A DNA stretch of 64,000 nt from Chryseobacterium sp. KACC 21268 (GCA_028736075.1 CP117875.1:3472001-3536000), one strand, 5' to 3'. Numbered from the stretch's first letter, positions 28,401 to 37,029 are shown. Notes: generated from the letters alone by a model not told the origin. Numbers and translations are program-made.

Positions 28401-29973
28401 GTGGCTTTTCACTCAAAACAGCCAAGGGCGAATCAAAACCCATAGAGCCAATCGGTTCTTTTCCAAGTTCCGCCATTTCTTTGATAATGACATCCAAATC
28501 TTCTCTAGAATACCCGAACGCTTTTTGATATTTGAAAATATCTTCTGACTGTAATTTATTGAAACGGATTTTCGGACTTGGTAATTCATTGATATTGATA
28601 TTCATTTTATCCAACCAATCTCGGTATGGTTGTGAAGTACAGATTTCTTTCTTTAATTCCTCATCACTTATAATTTCGCCTTTTTTCATATCAACCAAGA
28701 ACATTTTTCCAGGCTGAAGACGACCTCGCTTGATGACTTTTTGAGGGTCGACCGGCAAAGCGCCAGACTCAGATGCCATAATTACGCGGTCATCCGACGT
28801 CACGCAATACCTTGAAGGGCGAAGTCCATTTCTATCAAGCGTTGCACCGATGATATCGCCATCGGTAAATGAAATGGAAGCCGGACCATCCCAAGGTTCC
28901 ATCATACAGGCGTGGAATTCGTAGAAATCTTTTTTGTAAGAATCCATTTGGTCGTGACCATCCCAAGCTTCCGGAATCAACATCATCATCGTATGCGGAA
29001 GTGACCGCCCTGAATGATAAAGCAACTCCACCATATTGTCCAGATAAGAAGAGTCGGATTGTCCCGGTTTTGTGATCGGCAAGATCATATCCATTTCCTG
29101 CGCCGTGAAATTGGGACTTTCGAAAGTTTTTTCGGAAGACCGAAGCCAATTGAGGTTTCCGCCAATTGTATTGATCTCGCCATTATGCGCTAAAAAACGG
29201 AAAGGTTGCGCTAAACTCCAAGTTGGATTTGTGTTTGTGGCAAAACGGGAATGTACCATTCCAAAAGCGGAACGAAGTCTCGCATCCGTGAGATCTTTGA
29301 AATAATTTCGGATCTGGACAGAACGCAACTGTCCTTTATATATCAATTTTTTGCAAGAGAATGAAGCGACATAGAAACCAATGGGATCATTGCTGGTCAC
29401 ACTCATAATCTGATGTGAAATATAATTCTTGAAAACAAATAGTTTTCTTTCCAAATCTTTTTCCGTTTCCGTATCGTAAGGACGTTCAACAAAAAGCATT
29501 TCCATTACAGGCTCCACGCTTTTCGCCAGAGCACCGAGATCCAAATTGTTTACAGGAACAGGACGATAACCCAAGATCTTAAGTCCTAATTTCTCAGCAG
29601 ATTGCTCAATGATCTCTTTGCACTCTTGTCTGATGAAATTGTTCTGTGGAAAGAAAAGCATTCCGAGTCCGTAATGACCCGGCTCCGGAAGGTCGATTCC
29701 GTAATTTAGAGCTTCATCGTAGAGTAACTCGTGCGGAATTTGCAATTGGATTCCGGCACCGTCACCCGTATTACTTTCATAACCTGTTGCGCCACGATGT
29801 TCCATATTTTCGAGCATCGTAATGGCGTCGCTGACGATCTTGAAACTTTTGACACCTTTAATATTAGCAACAAAACCGACTCCGCAGGAATCGAATTCTG
29901 TTTCGGGTAAATAAAGTCCTTGGTTTTTGGGATTTGAATTTTGAGAAATTTCCTTGGCTCTTTTCATCTTCAT
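25435..29973 (-). CDS. gltB: Glutamate synthase, large (alpha) subunit
   Basis: A 1512-residue enzyme that makes two glutamates from 2-oxoglutarate and glutamine. The N-terminal class II amidotransferase starts at a processed Cys ('DSCGVGFVANIKG', near residue 29). The central domain and FMN/Fe-S synthase domain follow ('HVKLVSK'-like 'RISVKLVSKAGVGTIASG', 'GYDGGTGASPLSS', 'RKCHLNTCPVGIATQ'), then the C-terminal beta-helix ('GGTVLILGGVGRNFGAGMSG'). The frame reaches a TTG at 29988, but the ATG at 29973 lies 16 bases after a -7 box and is preferred; an ATG at 29967 is also possible. It forms an operon with gltD. Confidence 0.95.
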   Translation of the reverse strand: MKMKRAKEISQNSNPKNQGLYLPETEFDSCGVGFVANIKGVKSFKIVSDAITMLENMEHRGATGYESNTGDGAGIQLQIPHELLYDEALNYGIDLPEPGHYGLGMLFFPQNNFIRQECKEIIEQSAEKLGLKILGYRPVPVNNLDLGALAKSVEPVMEMLFVERPYDTETEKDLERKLFVFKNYISHQIMSVTSNDPIGFYVASFSCKKLIYKGQLRSVQIRNYFKDLTDARLRSAFGMVHSRFATNTNPTWSLAQPFRFLAHNGEINTIGGNLNWLRSSEKTFESPNFTAQEMDMILPITKPGQSDSSYLDNMVELLYHSGRSLPHTMMMLIPEAWDGHDQMDSYKKDFYEFHACMMEPWDGPASISFTDGDIIGATLDRNGLRPSRYCVTSDDRVIMASESGALPVDPQKVIKRGRLQPGKMFLVDMKKGEIISDEELKKEICTSQPYRDWLDKMNININELPSPKIRFNKLQSEDIFKYQKAFGYSREDLDVIIKEMAELGKEPIGSMGFDSPLAVLSEKPQHLSSYFKQLFAQVTNPPIDPIREKLVMSLTTIIGGSGNLLQEDKNFAHSIKLDNPILNNEQLEKLRSVDTGKFQSKTIYTYFKSDGKDGNLRKAIDRICRYATDAVDDGFEVIVLSDRSMDSGHATIPSLLACSAVHHHLIRKGVRRKVGLVMEVGDVWEVHHFASLLGFGATAINPYLALASIREMFHKNEFGEEANLDQLKNNYKKAVGDGLLKIFSKMGISTLQSYHGAQIFEIIGIDKTVVNTCFTGAISRINGVGFDEIAKEALVKHFNAFGTKLPQKVLEPGGIYQWKPENEYHQFNPQSVHLLQQATWNDRYDLFKKYSRNVNQLSEKASLLRGLMDFKNDREAISIDEVEPLENILKRFATGAMSFGSISWEAHTTLAIAMNRIGAKSNTGEGGEDDNRYTLNENGDNLRSSIKQVASGRFGVTARYLAEAEEIQIKMAQGAKPGEGGQLPGFKVDEWIGKTRHSTPGVGLISPPPHHDIYSIEDLAQLIFDLKNANRHARISVKLVSKAGVGTIASGVAKAKADHILISGYDGGTGASPLSSTRHTGLPWELGLAETQQTLIKNKLRQRVTVQVDGQVKTGRDIVIATLLGAEEWGISTSALIVEGCILMRKCHLNTCPVGIATQNEELRKKFKGKPEHLVSYFTFLAMEVREIMASLGFRRIDEMVGQSQCLTTKKDISFWKHKNIDLSPILFKPETDLPIIKNETQDHGIDDSLSWKMLEVSKLAIEENRTTEAYFSIKNTDRTVGTILSHELTKKYHSEGMPEDSLKFNFKGTAGQSFGAFCNKGITMILEGDANDYFGKGLSGAKLAIYHDKESVIKAHENSIIGNVALYGATSGKIFVSGMAGERFAVRNSGATAVVEGVGDHGCEYMTGGTVLILGGVGRNFGAGMSGGIAYVWDIERSLEENFNPDMANLEEITEDDKSIINDLIKEHFEMTNSELASYLLSDFENNLKHIIKVYPRDYKKAIENKINELK

Positions 29974-29989
29974 TCTTTTTGGATACAAC

Positions 29990-29997
29990 CAAATTTA
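29990..29997 (-). promoter_or_regulatory. -7 box of gltB
   Basis: TAAATTTG on the minus strand matches TAnnTTTG, 16 bases before the chosen ATG. Confidence 0.5.
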
Positions 29998-30448
29998 ATG
30001 AAAAAAGAAAGAAAAATGATTTTAAATTACCAATTCAACAACTATATAACTCATAATTAGAATTAAAATCAATAAAATAATATAAATTTTATCAATGGTT
30101 TACATTAAATTAATATTGGGTAATTATTTGTTAAAATTAAATTAATATTAAAAATATTTAAGTTATTGACAATCAATACATTAAGTAAAAAAACATTCAT
30201 TTTAATTAAAATAATTCAGATAGAAACTCTTTAGATTGACCATAATTTCAAAAATGAATTTTATCCAAACTTACCCTATATAAATATCAAGTAAAAATTT
30301 TTAAAATTTAATTTATTTATAAAATTACTATATATTTTAAGTGGTAGAAGTTTAAAAAACTAAAAATTCTAACGGAATACAATTTTTTTTTGAAAACGTA
30401 CAAAATTAATAATTCAATACACATATTAACAAATCCATATTAAATCAA
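29998..30448. other. Very AT-rich, gene-free region upstream of gltB
   Basis: About 450 bases with no open frame of note on either strand and almost no G or C runs. It lies between the gltB promoter and the lysS terminator. It may hold regulatory binding sites for nitrogen control, but no clear inverted or direct operator repeat was found. Confidence 0.5.
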
Positions 30449-30476
30449 TAAAAAACCCCACTCTTATAAGCAGGGT
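30449..30476 (-). terminator. Terminator of lysS
   Basis: On the minus strand ACCCTGCTT pairs with GAGTGGGGT through several G-T pairs and is followed by TTTTTTATT. Confidence 0.75.
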
Positions 30477-30498
30477 CGTTAATATTATTAAGAAATCA

Positions 30499-32199
30499 TT
30501 AAACTAATTTCATCCACAAAACCTCATCAATCTTATCAACTTTTACCAAATTATTTTTAGTTAAAGTTTTCGATGCTTTGTCCCATTTCTTTCCGGACAA
30601 TTGAGAACGGTTTTTAACTTCATTAAGTTCTAAAGGTTCTTCCTGAGAATTAAGGATTTCCAGAATTACTTTTTCATCCTCTCCCAACTCCACTTTTGGA
30701 ACCACTTTCTCTGGTCTCATTTGAGGGAAGAAAAGAACTTCCTGAATGGAGGGATTATTGGTCAGGAACATGATCAATCTGTCCATTCCGATTCCTAATC
30801 CAGATGTTGGTGGCATTCCGTACTCCAAAGCTCTTAGGAAATCTTCGTCTATGAAACCTGTTGCTTCATCATCACCTTTTTCGGCTAATTTCAATTGTTC
30901 TTCGAAACGTTCCCTTTGGTCAATCGGGTCATTAAGCTCAGAATAAGCGTTTGCAATTTCTTTCCCGCAAACCATCAATTCGAAACGCTCGGTCAAACCT
31001 TCTTGTGTTCTGTGTTTTTTGGTCAAAGGCGACATTTCTACTGGATAATCTGTAATAAACGTTGGCTGGATGAAGTTGCCTTCACATTTCTCGCCGAAGA
31101 TCTCGTCAATCAATTTTCCTTTACCCATTGTTTCATTCACGTCGATTCCGATAGATCTGGCGAAATCGAATAATTCTTGCTCAGATTTTCCAGTGATGTC
31201 GAAACCTGTATATTTCAAGATGGCTTCTGTCATAGAAACTCTTGGATAAGGCGCTTTCCAGCTGATGGTATGTTCTCCGAAAGTAGATTCCGAAGCGCCA
31301 TTCACAGAAGTGGCACAGAATTCCAACAATTTCTCGGTGAAATCCATCATCCAGTTGTAATCTTTGTACGCCACATAGATTTCCATTGCGGTAAATTCCG
31401 GGTTGTGGGTTCTGTCCATTCCTTCATTTCTGAAGTTTTTCGAGAATTCATAAACACCGTCAAATCCACCAACGATCAATCTTTTCAAATATAATTCGTT
31501 TGCAATTCTAAGATATAATGGAATATCCAAAGCGTTGTGATGTGTGATAAAAGGTCTTGCCGCAGCACCACCAGGTATCGATTGAAGAATTGGTGTTTCT
31601 ACCTCGAAATAACCAGCATCATTGAAGAAAGTTCTCATCGCATTGAACAATTTTGTTCTTTTTACGAAAATCTCTTTCACTTGAGGATTTACGATCAGAT
31701 CGACATAACGCTGTCTGTAACGCAATTCAGCGTCATTGAAAGCATCGTGCACTACTCCATTTTCATCAGTTCTTGGCTGAGGAAGCGGACGAAGTGTTTT
31801 GGTCAAGATTTGAAAATTCGTCACCTTCACGGTCATCTCGCCAACTTGCGTGTTGAACAATTCACCTTCCACGCCGATGATGTCACCGATGTCTAGAAGA
31901 TGTTTGTAAACCTCGTTGTATAAAGTTTTGTCTTCACCAGTACAGATCTCGTCTCGGTTAAAGTAAACCTGGATCTTGCCTTCGGAATCCTGCAATTCTG
32001 CAAAACTCGCCTTTCCCTGAATTCTTCTGGACATCAATCTTCCAGCAATCACCACCTTTTTCCCTTCTTGGAAATCCTGTTTTATAGAATTCGTGGAATC
32101 GGTGATTTTGTATTCAGCGGCCGGGAACGCATCGATTCCCAGGTCGGTCAGTTTTTGCAATTTTTCGCGACGGATAATTTCCTGTTCTGATAATGACAT
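30499..32199 (-). CDS. lysS: Lysine--tRNA ligase, class II
   Basis: A 566-residue enzyme that charges tRNA-Lys. The N-terminal OB-fold anticodon domain (about 40-150) is followed by the class II catalytic core: motif 1 around 'FVKRTKLFNAMRTFFNDAGY', motif 2 'FRNEGMDRTHNPEFTAMEIY', and motif 3 'GLGIGMDRLIMFLTN'. After residue 500 there is an extra 65-residue C-terminal tail with a winged-helix look ('EEPLELNEVKNRSQLSGKKW'), present in Bacteroidota LysS but not in E. coli. A -7 box TATTTTTG stands 23 bases upstream. Monocistronic. Confidence 0.96.
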   Translation of the reverse strand: MSLSEQEIIRREKLQKLTDLGIDAFPAAEYKITDSTNSIKQDFQEGKKVVIAGRLMSRRIQGKASFAELQDSEGKIQVYFNRDEICTGEDKTLYNEVYKHLLDIGDIIGVEGELFNTQVGEMTVKVTNFQILTKTLRPLPQPRTDENGVVHDAFNDAELRYRQRYVDLIVNPQVKEIFVKRTKLFNAMRTFFNDAGYFEVETPILQSIPGGAAARPFITHHNALDIPLYLRIANELYLKRLIVGGFDGVYEFSKNFRNEGMDRTHNPEFTAMEIYVAYKDYNWMMDFTEKLLEFCATSVNGASESTFGEHTISWKAPYPRVSMTEAILKYTGFDITGKSEQELFDFARSIGIDVNETMGKGKLIDEIFGEKCEGNFIQPTFITDYPVEMSPLTKKHRTQEGLTERFELMVCGKEIANAYSELNDPIDQRERFEEQLKLAEKGDDEATGFIDEDFLRALEYGMPPTSGLGIGMDRLIMFLTNNPSIQEVLFFPQMRPEKVVPKVELGEDEKVILEILNSQEEPLELNEVKNRSQLSGKKWDKASKTLTKNNLVKVDKIDEVLWMKLV

Positions 32200-32222
32200 T
32201 TTAATTCAATTTTTTGGAATTG

Positions 32223-32230
32223 CAAAAATA
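32223..32230 (-). promoter_or_regulatory. -7 box of lysS
   Basis: TATTTTTG on the minus strand matches TAnnTTTG; the start codon at 32199 is 23 bases downstream. Confidence 0.5.
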
Positions 32231-32308
32231 GTGATTTTAAAATGTTTATGGAAGTTAAATTTTGGATGAACCACAAAAGACACAAAAGAAAGCTTTTGCG
32301 ATTTTTTG

Positions 32309-32390
32309 AACGCAGAGTCCGCTAAGTTTTTTTTTAAATTATTGAAAACATTTTTAAGGTTCAAAAAGACGTAAAACTCATCAAAGATTT
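32309..32390. repeat. Dispersed intergenic repeat D, copy D1
   Basis: Starts AACGCAGAGTCCGC, continues through a T-run and TTATTGAAAACATTTTTAAG, then GGTTCAAAAAGACG and AAACTCATCAAAGATTT. It is a clear relative of the copies at 46490, 51815 and 63078. No open frame. Confidence 0.7.
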
Positions 32391-32397
32391 ATAACAA

Positions 32398-32478
32398 ATT
32401 TGTCATTCCGTAGGAATCTAGACCGCTGACATTGACTTCGCCGAACCACTTCGTTAGGTTTCCTGCGGAATGACAAAT
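32398..32478. repeat. 81-base palindromic element
   Basis: The end ATTTGTCATTCCGTAGGAA (32398-32416) is the reverse complement of 32460-32478 with a single mismatch, around a 43-base middle. It looks like a small non-autonomous palindromic repeat. No target duplication could be recognised. Confidence 0.7.
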
Positions 32479-32517
32479 CGTGAAGTTTATTTTAACTTTC
32501 GATTATATGTTGAATCT

Positions 32518-32601
32518 GCAGCCCGACTTGAGTGGAAATCCTTTTTTGCGGCTGGAAATGCGATGGCAAAAAGATTGGGAACGGAAGGCGGATAAAGCTG
32601 C
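32518..32601. ncRNA. Structured intergenic element, copy A2
   Basis: Same plan as A1: GCAGC-CCG at the left, CGG and GCTGC at the right (32597-32601), and an inner hairpin with CTTTTTT and AAAAAG arms. It ends 10 bases from the rlmF stop codon on the minus strand, so it would be the 3' end of the rlmF transcript. Relation to the known Flavo-1 RNA is possible but unverified. Confidence 0.6.
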
Positions 32602-32611
32602 CCAAATAATT

Positions 32612-33535
32612 CTAAAACCAATCTCTCCTACTTTCTTTCGGGACAAATGTCCAAGCCAAAATCCGGCTGATTTTCTGACCTTGTGCCATATCGATGGTTT
32701 TGAAATCTGGGACATTCAGGTTTTTCAGCAAAGTTGTAAGTTGGTGGAGATTGTCTTTCTTAGAAACCAAAGTCGTGAACCACAAAACCTGAGACTTGAA
32801 CTGGACACTTTCGTTTATCATTTTCTTGATGAAAGCTTCCTCGCCCCCTTCGCACCAAAGTTCGGATTGGTTTCCGCCGAAGTTGAGAATCGGTTTTTGA
32901 ACTTTGTTGTTTCTGAGATTTTTGGTTTTTCTGCGATTGCCTTGCATTGCGTCTTCTGCAGATTCGTGGAAAGGAGGATTGCACATCGAGAATGCGAATT
33001 TGTCTTCGGATGACAATATATTTTTAAAGATAAAATTAGAATCTGGTTGGAATTTCAAATGAATATTTTCTGATAATTCAGAATTGCTGTCTAAAATTTT
33101 TTGAGCGTTTTCCAACGAATCTTTATTAATATCTGTTCCCAAGATTTTCCAACCGTATGAACTATTGGCAATCAAAGGATAAACGAGATTGGCACCGGTT
33201 CCAATATCCAAACCTTTCACTGAATTTCCAGCTGGAATTTCGCCATTTTCTTCTGCTAATAAATCCGCCAAATAATGAACGTAATCCGCACGACCAGGAA
33301 TCGGCGGACAAAGATTACCTTCTGGAATATCCCAATTTTTGACATTGTAATATTTCAAAAGCAAAGCTTTGTTGAGTAATTTCACGGCTTGTGGAAGACT
33401 GAAATTAATCGTCAACGTATCGTAATCGTTTTTGAAAACGTAATGTTTGAGTTCGGGAACTGAGACAATCAATTCTTCGAAATCGTAGGAATTGCGGTGG
33501 ATGTTTCTGGGATGGAGGCTGGATTTTTCAGTCAT
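32612..33535 (-). CDS. rlmF: 23S rRNA (adenine(1618)-N6)-methyltransferase
   Basis: A 307-residue methyltransferase that modifies A1618 of 23S rRNA with S-adenosylmethionine. The SAM-binding motif is 'VKGLDIGTGANLVYPLIA' near residue 112 and the catalytic NPPF-type motif is 'FSMCNPPFHESAED' near 200. The family N-terminus 'LHPRNIHRNSYDFEEL' fixes the start at 33535; the frame runs further upstream, but that part overlaps the preceding gene. It overlaps the stop of the glucoamylase-like gene by one base (TAATG), so the two are translated together although functionally unrelated. Confidence 0.93.
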   Translation of the reverse strand: MTEKSSLHPRNIHRNSYDFEELIVSVPELKHYVFKNDYDTLTINFSLPQAVKLLNKALLLKYYNVKNWDIPEGNLCPPIPGRADYVHYLADLLAEENGEIPAGNSVKGLDIGTGANLVYPLIANSSYGWKILGTDINKDSLENAQKILDSNSELSENIHLKFQPDSNFIFKNILSSEDKFAFSMCNPPFHESAEDAMQGNRRKTKNLRNNKVQKPILNFGGNQSELWCEGGEEAFIKKMINESVQFKSQVLWFTTLVSKKDNLHQLTTLLKNLNVPDFKTIDMAQGQKISRILAWTFVPKESRRDWF

Positions 33536-35673
33536 TATTTTTCTTTCTCTAATTTTTGGATTCCGGTTTTTACATCTGGGTGGCTCATAAATAGATTCCA
33601 AATCAAACCGGTTCTGTGATTTTCTATCATCACGGTCATTGGCGCTTGATTCAGTCCCAAAAAGATAGGCGAACACCAATTGTTGTTCAAATCAAATGAA
33701 TCCCGGAATCCATATTCGCCCCAAAGGAAATCGCCGTAATTGAGGTAGAAATTCTTTAAAACCGCCATAGATTCGGTTGGTGTATAAGGAAAAGAGGCGA
33801 TTGCTCCGGTTGGCGTCAACTTTCCTGTATCTTCTCTTTCTGTTGGTTCATCTGGATTGTAACCTTTTGGACCGTCAGAAGCAGTCAAGCCCCAACCATC
33901 TTTGCCGTAACCTTTCTGTTTTTTCGGATTTTCGACGCAATATAGATAATTAATTTTGGCAATGTTCTGATTGTTCTTGAAATAGTTGGTGTACCTGTCC
34001 GTCAAAGCGTGCGGGTCGTAGCCCATAAATGAATAATGCACAAAAAACAATGGTCCACCATTGTTGACACCAACATCCAACTTGATTCCGTAGTAGGAAT
34101 TCCCATTGGTGTACATTGCGCCCTCGTTGGAATTCCCCCAGTCTTTTCTGTAATCCTGCGCAATTTTGTCCTGACTTGCCCAGCCGGAATAATATAGACT
34201 TGCAGGCACAGAATGCGTTGGAGAAGCGATTGCCATTAGATAAGTGACCATCGTTTCGTTCCAGCCAATCAAGTTATGATTGATAATCCAACCTTGGTCT
34301 GGTGACCAGTGCCAGTAGAGATATTTGCTGTCAGGTTTTTGGCGGAACCAATCCCACTCGATGCCTTTCCAGAATTTGTCGATTTTTGTTCTAATGTTTT
34401 TTTCCTCGGCGTTGTCTTTGTTAAAATATTGATGCGCTACCAATAATCCCTGAACAAAGAATGACGTTTCCACCAAATCAGCTCCATTATCTTTAGTTCC
34501 AAAAAAAGGTTCTGTCTTTCCCGTTTTTCCGTCGATGAAATGGGCGATTGCGCCGTGGTATTTGTCGGCTTTCTCTATGAAGTTGACGATTTTTGTAAAA
34601 CGCTCCACTGATTCTTTTCTTGAAATAAATCCACGCTCCGTTCCTGCAATCAAAGCCATCACGCCAAATCCTGAGGCGCCAGTTGCAATCATATTTTCTC
34701 TTCCGTTTGTGTTTTCTTTTGAAAGTCCACTTCCGGTTTCTGCGCCGTCCCAATAATAATTGAATGAGGCTTCCTGAACCATCGTCATCAGTTCTTCATC
34801 GGTCATATTTTTGGTTTCAGTAGAGACAAATTCTGACAATTTTGATTCATTGAAAAGCTTGTCGAGGAAACTGATTTTGTAGGCATATTTCTTTCCGGTT
34901 TCGTTGGTGAAATCTGCAAATCTATCAATGTAGGCATCCTGGATTCCGACTGGTTTGAACTCTTTACCATTTTCGGAGCGGTAGATTTTGACATATCGGA
35001 TATTGTCATTTGTTAGTGGATTCCATTTCAGGTCAACGTGTTTCATATAGCCTTTAGCTGATGAAATCGTAGGCGTTTCAGAAATGCTTTTCTTTTCTTT
35101 TGAATCGATGAAGGCAATATCATCCAGCCAGATTTTATTGTTTGATTCAGAATTTTCGGATTGAGAGAAAACGAGGGATTTTATTAATTTTGGATTGTCT
35201 TTCACAGAAGCATCAAGGTTTGAAATATCAATTAGAATATGTTCCCATTGATTCTTTTTGGTCAATTTGAAATTGATGGGTTTGGAGAAAGTTCCGTCTG
35301 TTTTTTGAAGTTTTAAAATTGGTAACACATTGGAATCGCTTTTTTCTGATTTGATCCAAAAACTTAGAAAATTACCTTTGTTGAAAAAATCTTTTCCTCT
35401 GACTTCCTCATATTCTATCGACGCTTCCCACTTTCCGTTTTTTGCATTTTTGTAATCCAACAAAAGAGAATTTCCCGGAGAATGGAATTCATTTTTATCT
35501 ACCAATAATTTGGAATTCTGATTTTTGACAGAAGAATTTCCAGAAGATTTCACATTTCCATAAAAGAAATTGTCCTTCATCAGGCTGTTTGTGAACAAAG
35601 TATAATCGTATTGATGTTCCTGAGCGAAAATTGAGGCAGAAACAAAAAGAAGCGATTTAAAAATAATTTTCAT
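33535..35673 (-). CDS. Secreted glucoamylase-like glycoside hydrolase (GH144 type)
   Basis: A 712-residue secreted protein: signal peptide (1-17, ending FAQ), then a carbohydrate-binding-like beta sandwich (about 30-200: 'FLSFWIKSEK', 'IWLDDIAFID'). A fibronectin III-like stretch spans about 205-290 ('VDLKWNPLTND'), and the glycoamylase-like (alpha/alpha)6 domain runs from about 295 to 700 ('EASFNYYWDGAETGSGLSKE', 'ATGASGFGVMALIAG', 'GWNETMVTYLMAIASPTH'). Such enzymes of family GH144 cut beta-1,2-glucans; others in the wider family are uncharacterised. Its operon partner is rlmF. It is not beside a SusCD pair. Confidence 0.82.
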   Translation of the reverse strand: MKIIFKSLLFVSASIFAQEHQYDYTLFTNSLMKDNFFYGNVKSSGNSSVKNQNSKLLVDKNEFHSPGNSLLLDYKNAKNGKWEASIEYEEVRGKDFFNKGNFLSFWIKSEKSDSNVLPILKLQKTDGTFSKPINFKLTKKNQWEHILIDISNLDASVKDNPKLIKSLVFSQSENSESNNKIWLDDIAFIDSKEKKSISETPTISSAKGYMKHVDLKWNPLTNDNIRYVKIYRSENGKEFKPVGIQDAYIDRFADFTNETGKKYAYKISFLDKLFNESKLSEFVSTETKNMTDEELMTMVQEASFNYYWDGAETGSGLSKENTNGRENMIATGASGFGVMALIAGTERGFISRKESVERFTKIVNFIEKADKYHGAIAHFIDGKTGKTEPFFGTKDNGADLVETSFFVQGLLVAHQYFNKDNAEEKNIRTKIDKFWKGIEWDWFRQKPDSKYLYWHWSPDQGWIINHNLIGWNETMVTYLMAIASPTHSVPASLYYSGWASQDKIAQDYRKDWGNSNEGAMYTNGNSYYGIKLDVGVNNGGPLFFVHYSFMGYDPHALTDRYTNYFKNNQNIAKINYLYCVENPKKQKGYGKDGWGLTASDGPKGYNPDEPTEREDTGKLTPTGAIASFPYTPTESMAVLKNFYLNYGDFLWGEYGFRDSFDLNNNWCSPIFLGLNQAPMTVMIENHRTGLIWNLFMSHPDVKTGIQKLEKEK

Positions 35674-35718
35674 AAAATGTAATTTTCTTAAAGTTAATCA
35701 AAATCTCGAAATGAGACA

Positions 35719-35750
35719 TAAAAAAAGACAGCTGAAAACTGTCCTTATTT
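35719..35750. terminator. Bidirectional-looking terminator after the cytochrome c gene
   Basis: GACAG pairs with CTGTC around CTGAAAA, extended by flanking AAG/CTT. T-runs follow on both strands. On the minus strand it ends the cytochrome transcript. Confidence 0.75.
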
Positions 35751-35769
35751 TTTTTATTGATTTCAAATT

Positions 35770-36147
35770 CTACTTTAAAGATAAAATATATTGCGCCATA
35801 AATTTCGCATTTTCCTTGCTGAATCCGTGCGCAGGCATCGGAACATTTCCCCAAACGCCAGAACTTCCATTAATGATCTGATCTGCAAGCAGCTCTACAT
35901 TTTCAGGCGTGTTCTCATATTTTGCTGCAACCTCCTTATAAGACGGACCAATCAAGGTTTCGTTTACTTTGTGACAGCCGAGACAATCAGAACCTTCTAT
36001 CAAAGATTTCCCTTCTGCGATCGGGTCTGCAACCACTTTTGGTTCTGGCACTTCTTCCTCAACAATAACATCTTTGTTGCCTGAGTTTTCGTTTTTGGAA
36101 CAAGACAATAAGATTGCAAAAATCATCATTAACATTACCTTTCTCAT
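35770..36147 (-). CDS. c-type cytochrome lipoprotein
   Basis: A 125-residue monoheme cytochrome c. A short leader ends in a lipobox with Cys16 ('MIFAILLSCSKNE'), so it is membrane-anchored on the periplasmic side. After an acidic linker (about 28-40), the heme site CLGCH lies near 55-59, and the distal Met ligand is in 'GNVPMPAHG' near 100. It belongs to class I, cytochrome c551/552 type, and probably carries electrons between respiratory complexes and a terminal oxidase or reductase. A -7 box TAACTTTG (minus strand 36166-36173) lies 18 bases upstream. Confidence 0.88.
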   Translation of the reverse strand: MRKVMLMMIFAILLSCSKNENSGNKDVIVEEEVPEPKVVADPIAEGKSLIEGSDCLGCHKVNETLIGPSYKEVAAKYENTPENVELLADQIINGSSGVWGNVPMPAHGFSKENAKFMAQYILSLK

Positions 36148-36165
36148 AGTTTTCTATTATAATGA

Positions 36166-36173
36166 CAAAGTTA
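36166..36173 (-). promoter_or_regulatory. -7 box of the cytochrome c gene
   Basis: TAACTTTG on the minus strand matches TAnnTTTG, 18 bases before the start codon. Confidence 0.5.
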
Positions 36174-36243
36174 TTAATTAAGGAATTAAGATTGATTTTA
36201 AATTACTTTATAGTTTGATATAGAACTAAAATACTAATCGTTT

Positions 36244-37029
36244 TTATTTTAATATTTTTTGACTAATAATTTTGTTGTTTGTATGGATATTCATAAAATA
36301 TTCGCCTTTAGAAAATTTGGACAAATCTGCCACACTTCCCCTACTTTCTAATATCAACTTTCCAGTAACATCATAAATTTCTATTTTATCTATTTTATTT
36401 TTCCCCTTGATTGTTACTACATCAACGACTGGATTTGGATATATTTTAATTTTTTCAATCTCAGTTTCGTTAGTTCCAGAAAGCGAATAATCATGTACCA
36501 TAATTTCATCCAATTTCAATTCATAAGTTTTGTTAACCTCCTCGCTGTAGTGTCTGAAAACTACCTTAAAAGGATAGTTGTGATTATTGACAACAGATTC
36601 TACAAACTTAAAATCCTGTGAATAATCATTGCTTATAACCTCATCAAAAATAGGATATTCAGACCCTGTAAATATAGAATTCGCAGGAATGAGATATACT
36701 GCACAATGCGATTTGTTGCTGTTGACCCCATTATTTCCAATTTTAAAACTGACGGCGATATGACCACTTACAGGATAAAGAACCGGACTGACCATGACAT
36801 CGTTTGTTTTTAATTGTAATGTTGATGATTTGGATGATGACACAGCGAAACCATCCGGAAAGGGATTGACGTTTTTTGAAAACTCCCAAGAAAAACCATC
36901 ACCATCAAGATCCTTGATTTCCCAATTGGTAGTTGGAATTCCTGATGTGAAATTCTCGACTAGAAGAATTTGAGAATAAAAAATGCTTTGAGTAAAGAGA
37001 AAAATAATGAATAAGTAGTTTTTCTTCAT
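36244..37029 (-). CDS. T9SS type A sorting-domain protein
   Basis: A 261-residue secreted protein with a signal peptide (1-19, ending FYSQ). Residues about 20-180 form a beta-rich region resembling MAM/cleaved-adhesin domains: 'VENFTSGIPTTNWEIKDLDG', then 'VMVSPVLYPVSGHIAVSFKI'. The last 70 residues are a type A T9SS signal: 'IKIYPNPVVDVVTIKGK', 'IEIYDVTGKLI', 'GEYFMNIHTNNKIISQKIL'. It is therefore exported across the outer membrane by the type IX system, cleaved and probably attached to LPS. Cargo function (adhesion or carbohydrate binding) is not established. Confidence 0.88.
   Translation of the reverse strand: MKKNYLFIIFLFTQSIFYSQILLVENFTSGIPTTNWEIKDLDGDGFSWEFSKNVNPFPDGFAVSSSKSSTLQLKTNDVMVSPVLYPVSGHIAVSFKIGNNGVNSNKSHCAVYLIPANSIFTGSEYPIFDEVISNDYSQDFKFVESVVNNHNYPFKVVFRHYSEEVNKTYELKLDEIMVHDYSLSGTNETEIEKIKIYPNPVVDVVTIKGKNKIDKIEIYDVTGKLILESRGSVADLSKFSKGEYFMNIHTNNKIISQKILK

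Noticed and set aside
32480-33013. 177-codon plus-strand frame
   Set aside because: It starts in element A2 and then runs antisense to rlmF; it is a shadow.
33536-33679. 48-residue N-terminal extension of RlmF
   Set aside because: It overlaps the glucoamylase-like gene in another frame, and the family N-terminus begins at 33535.
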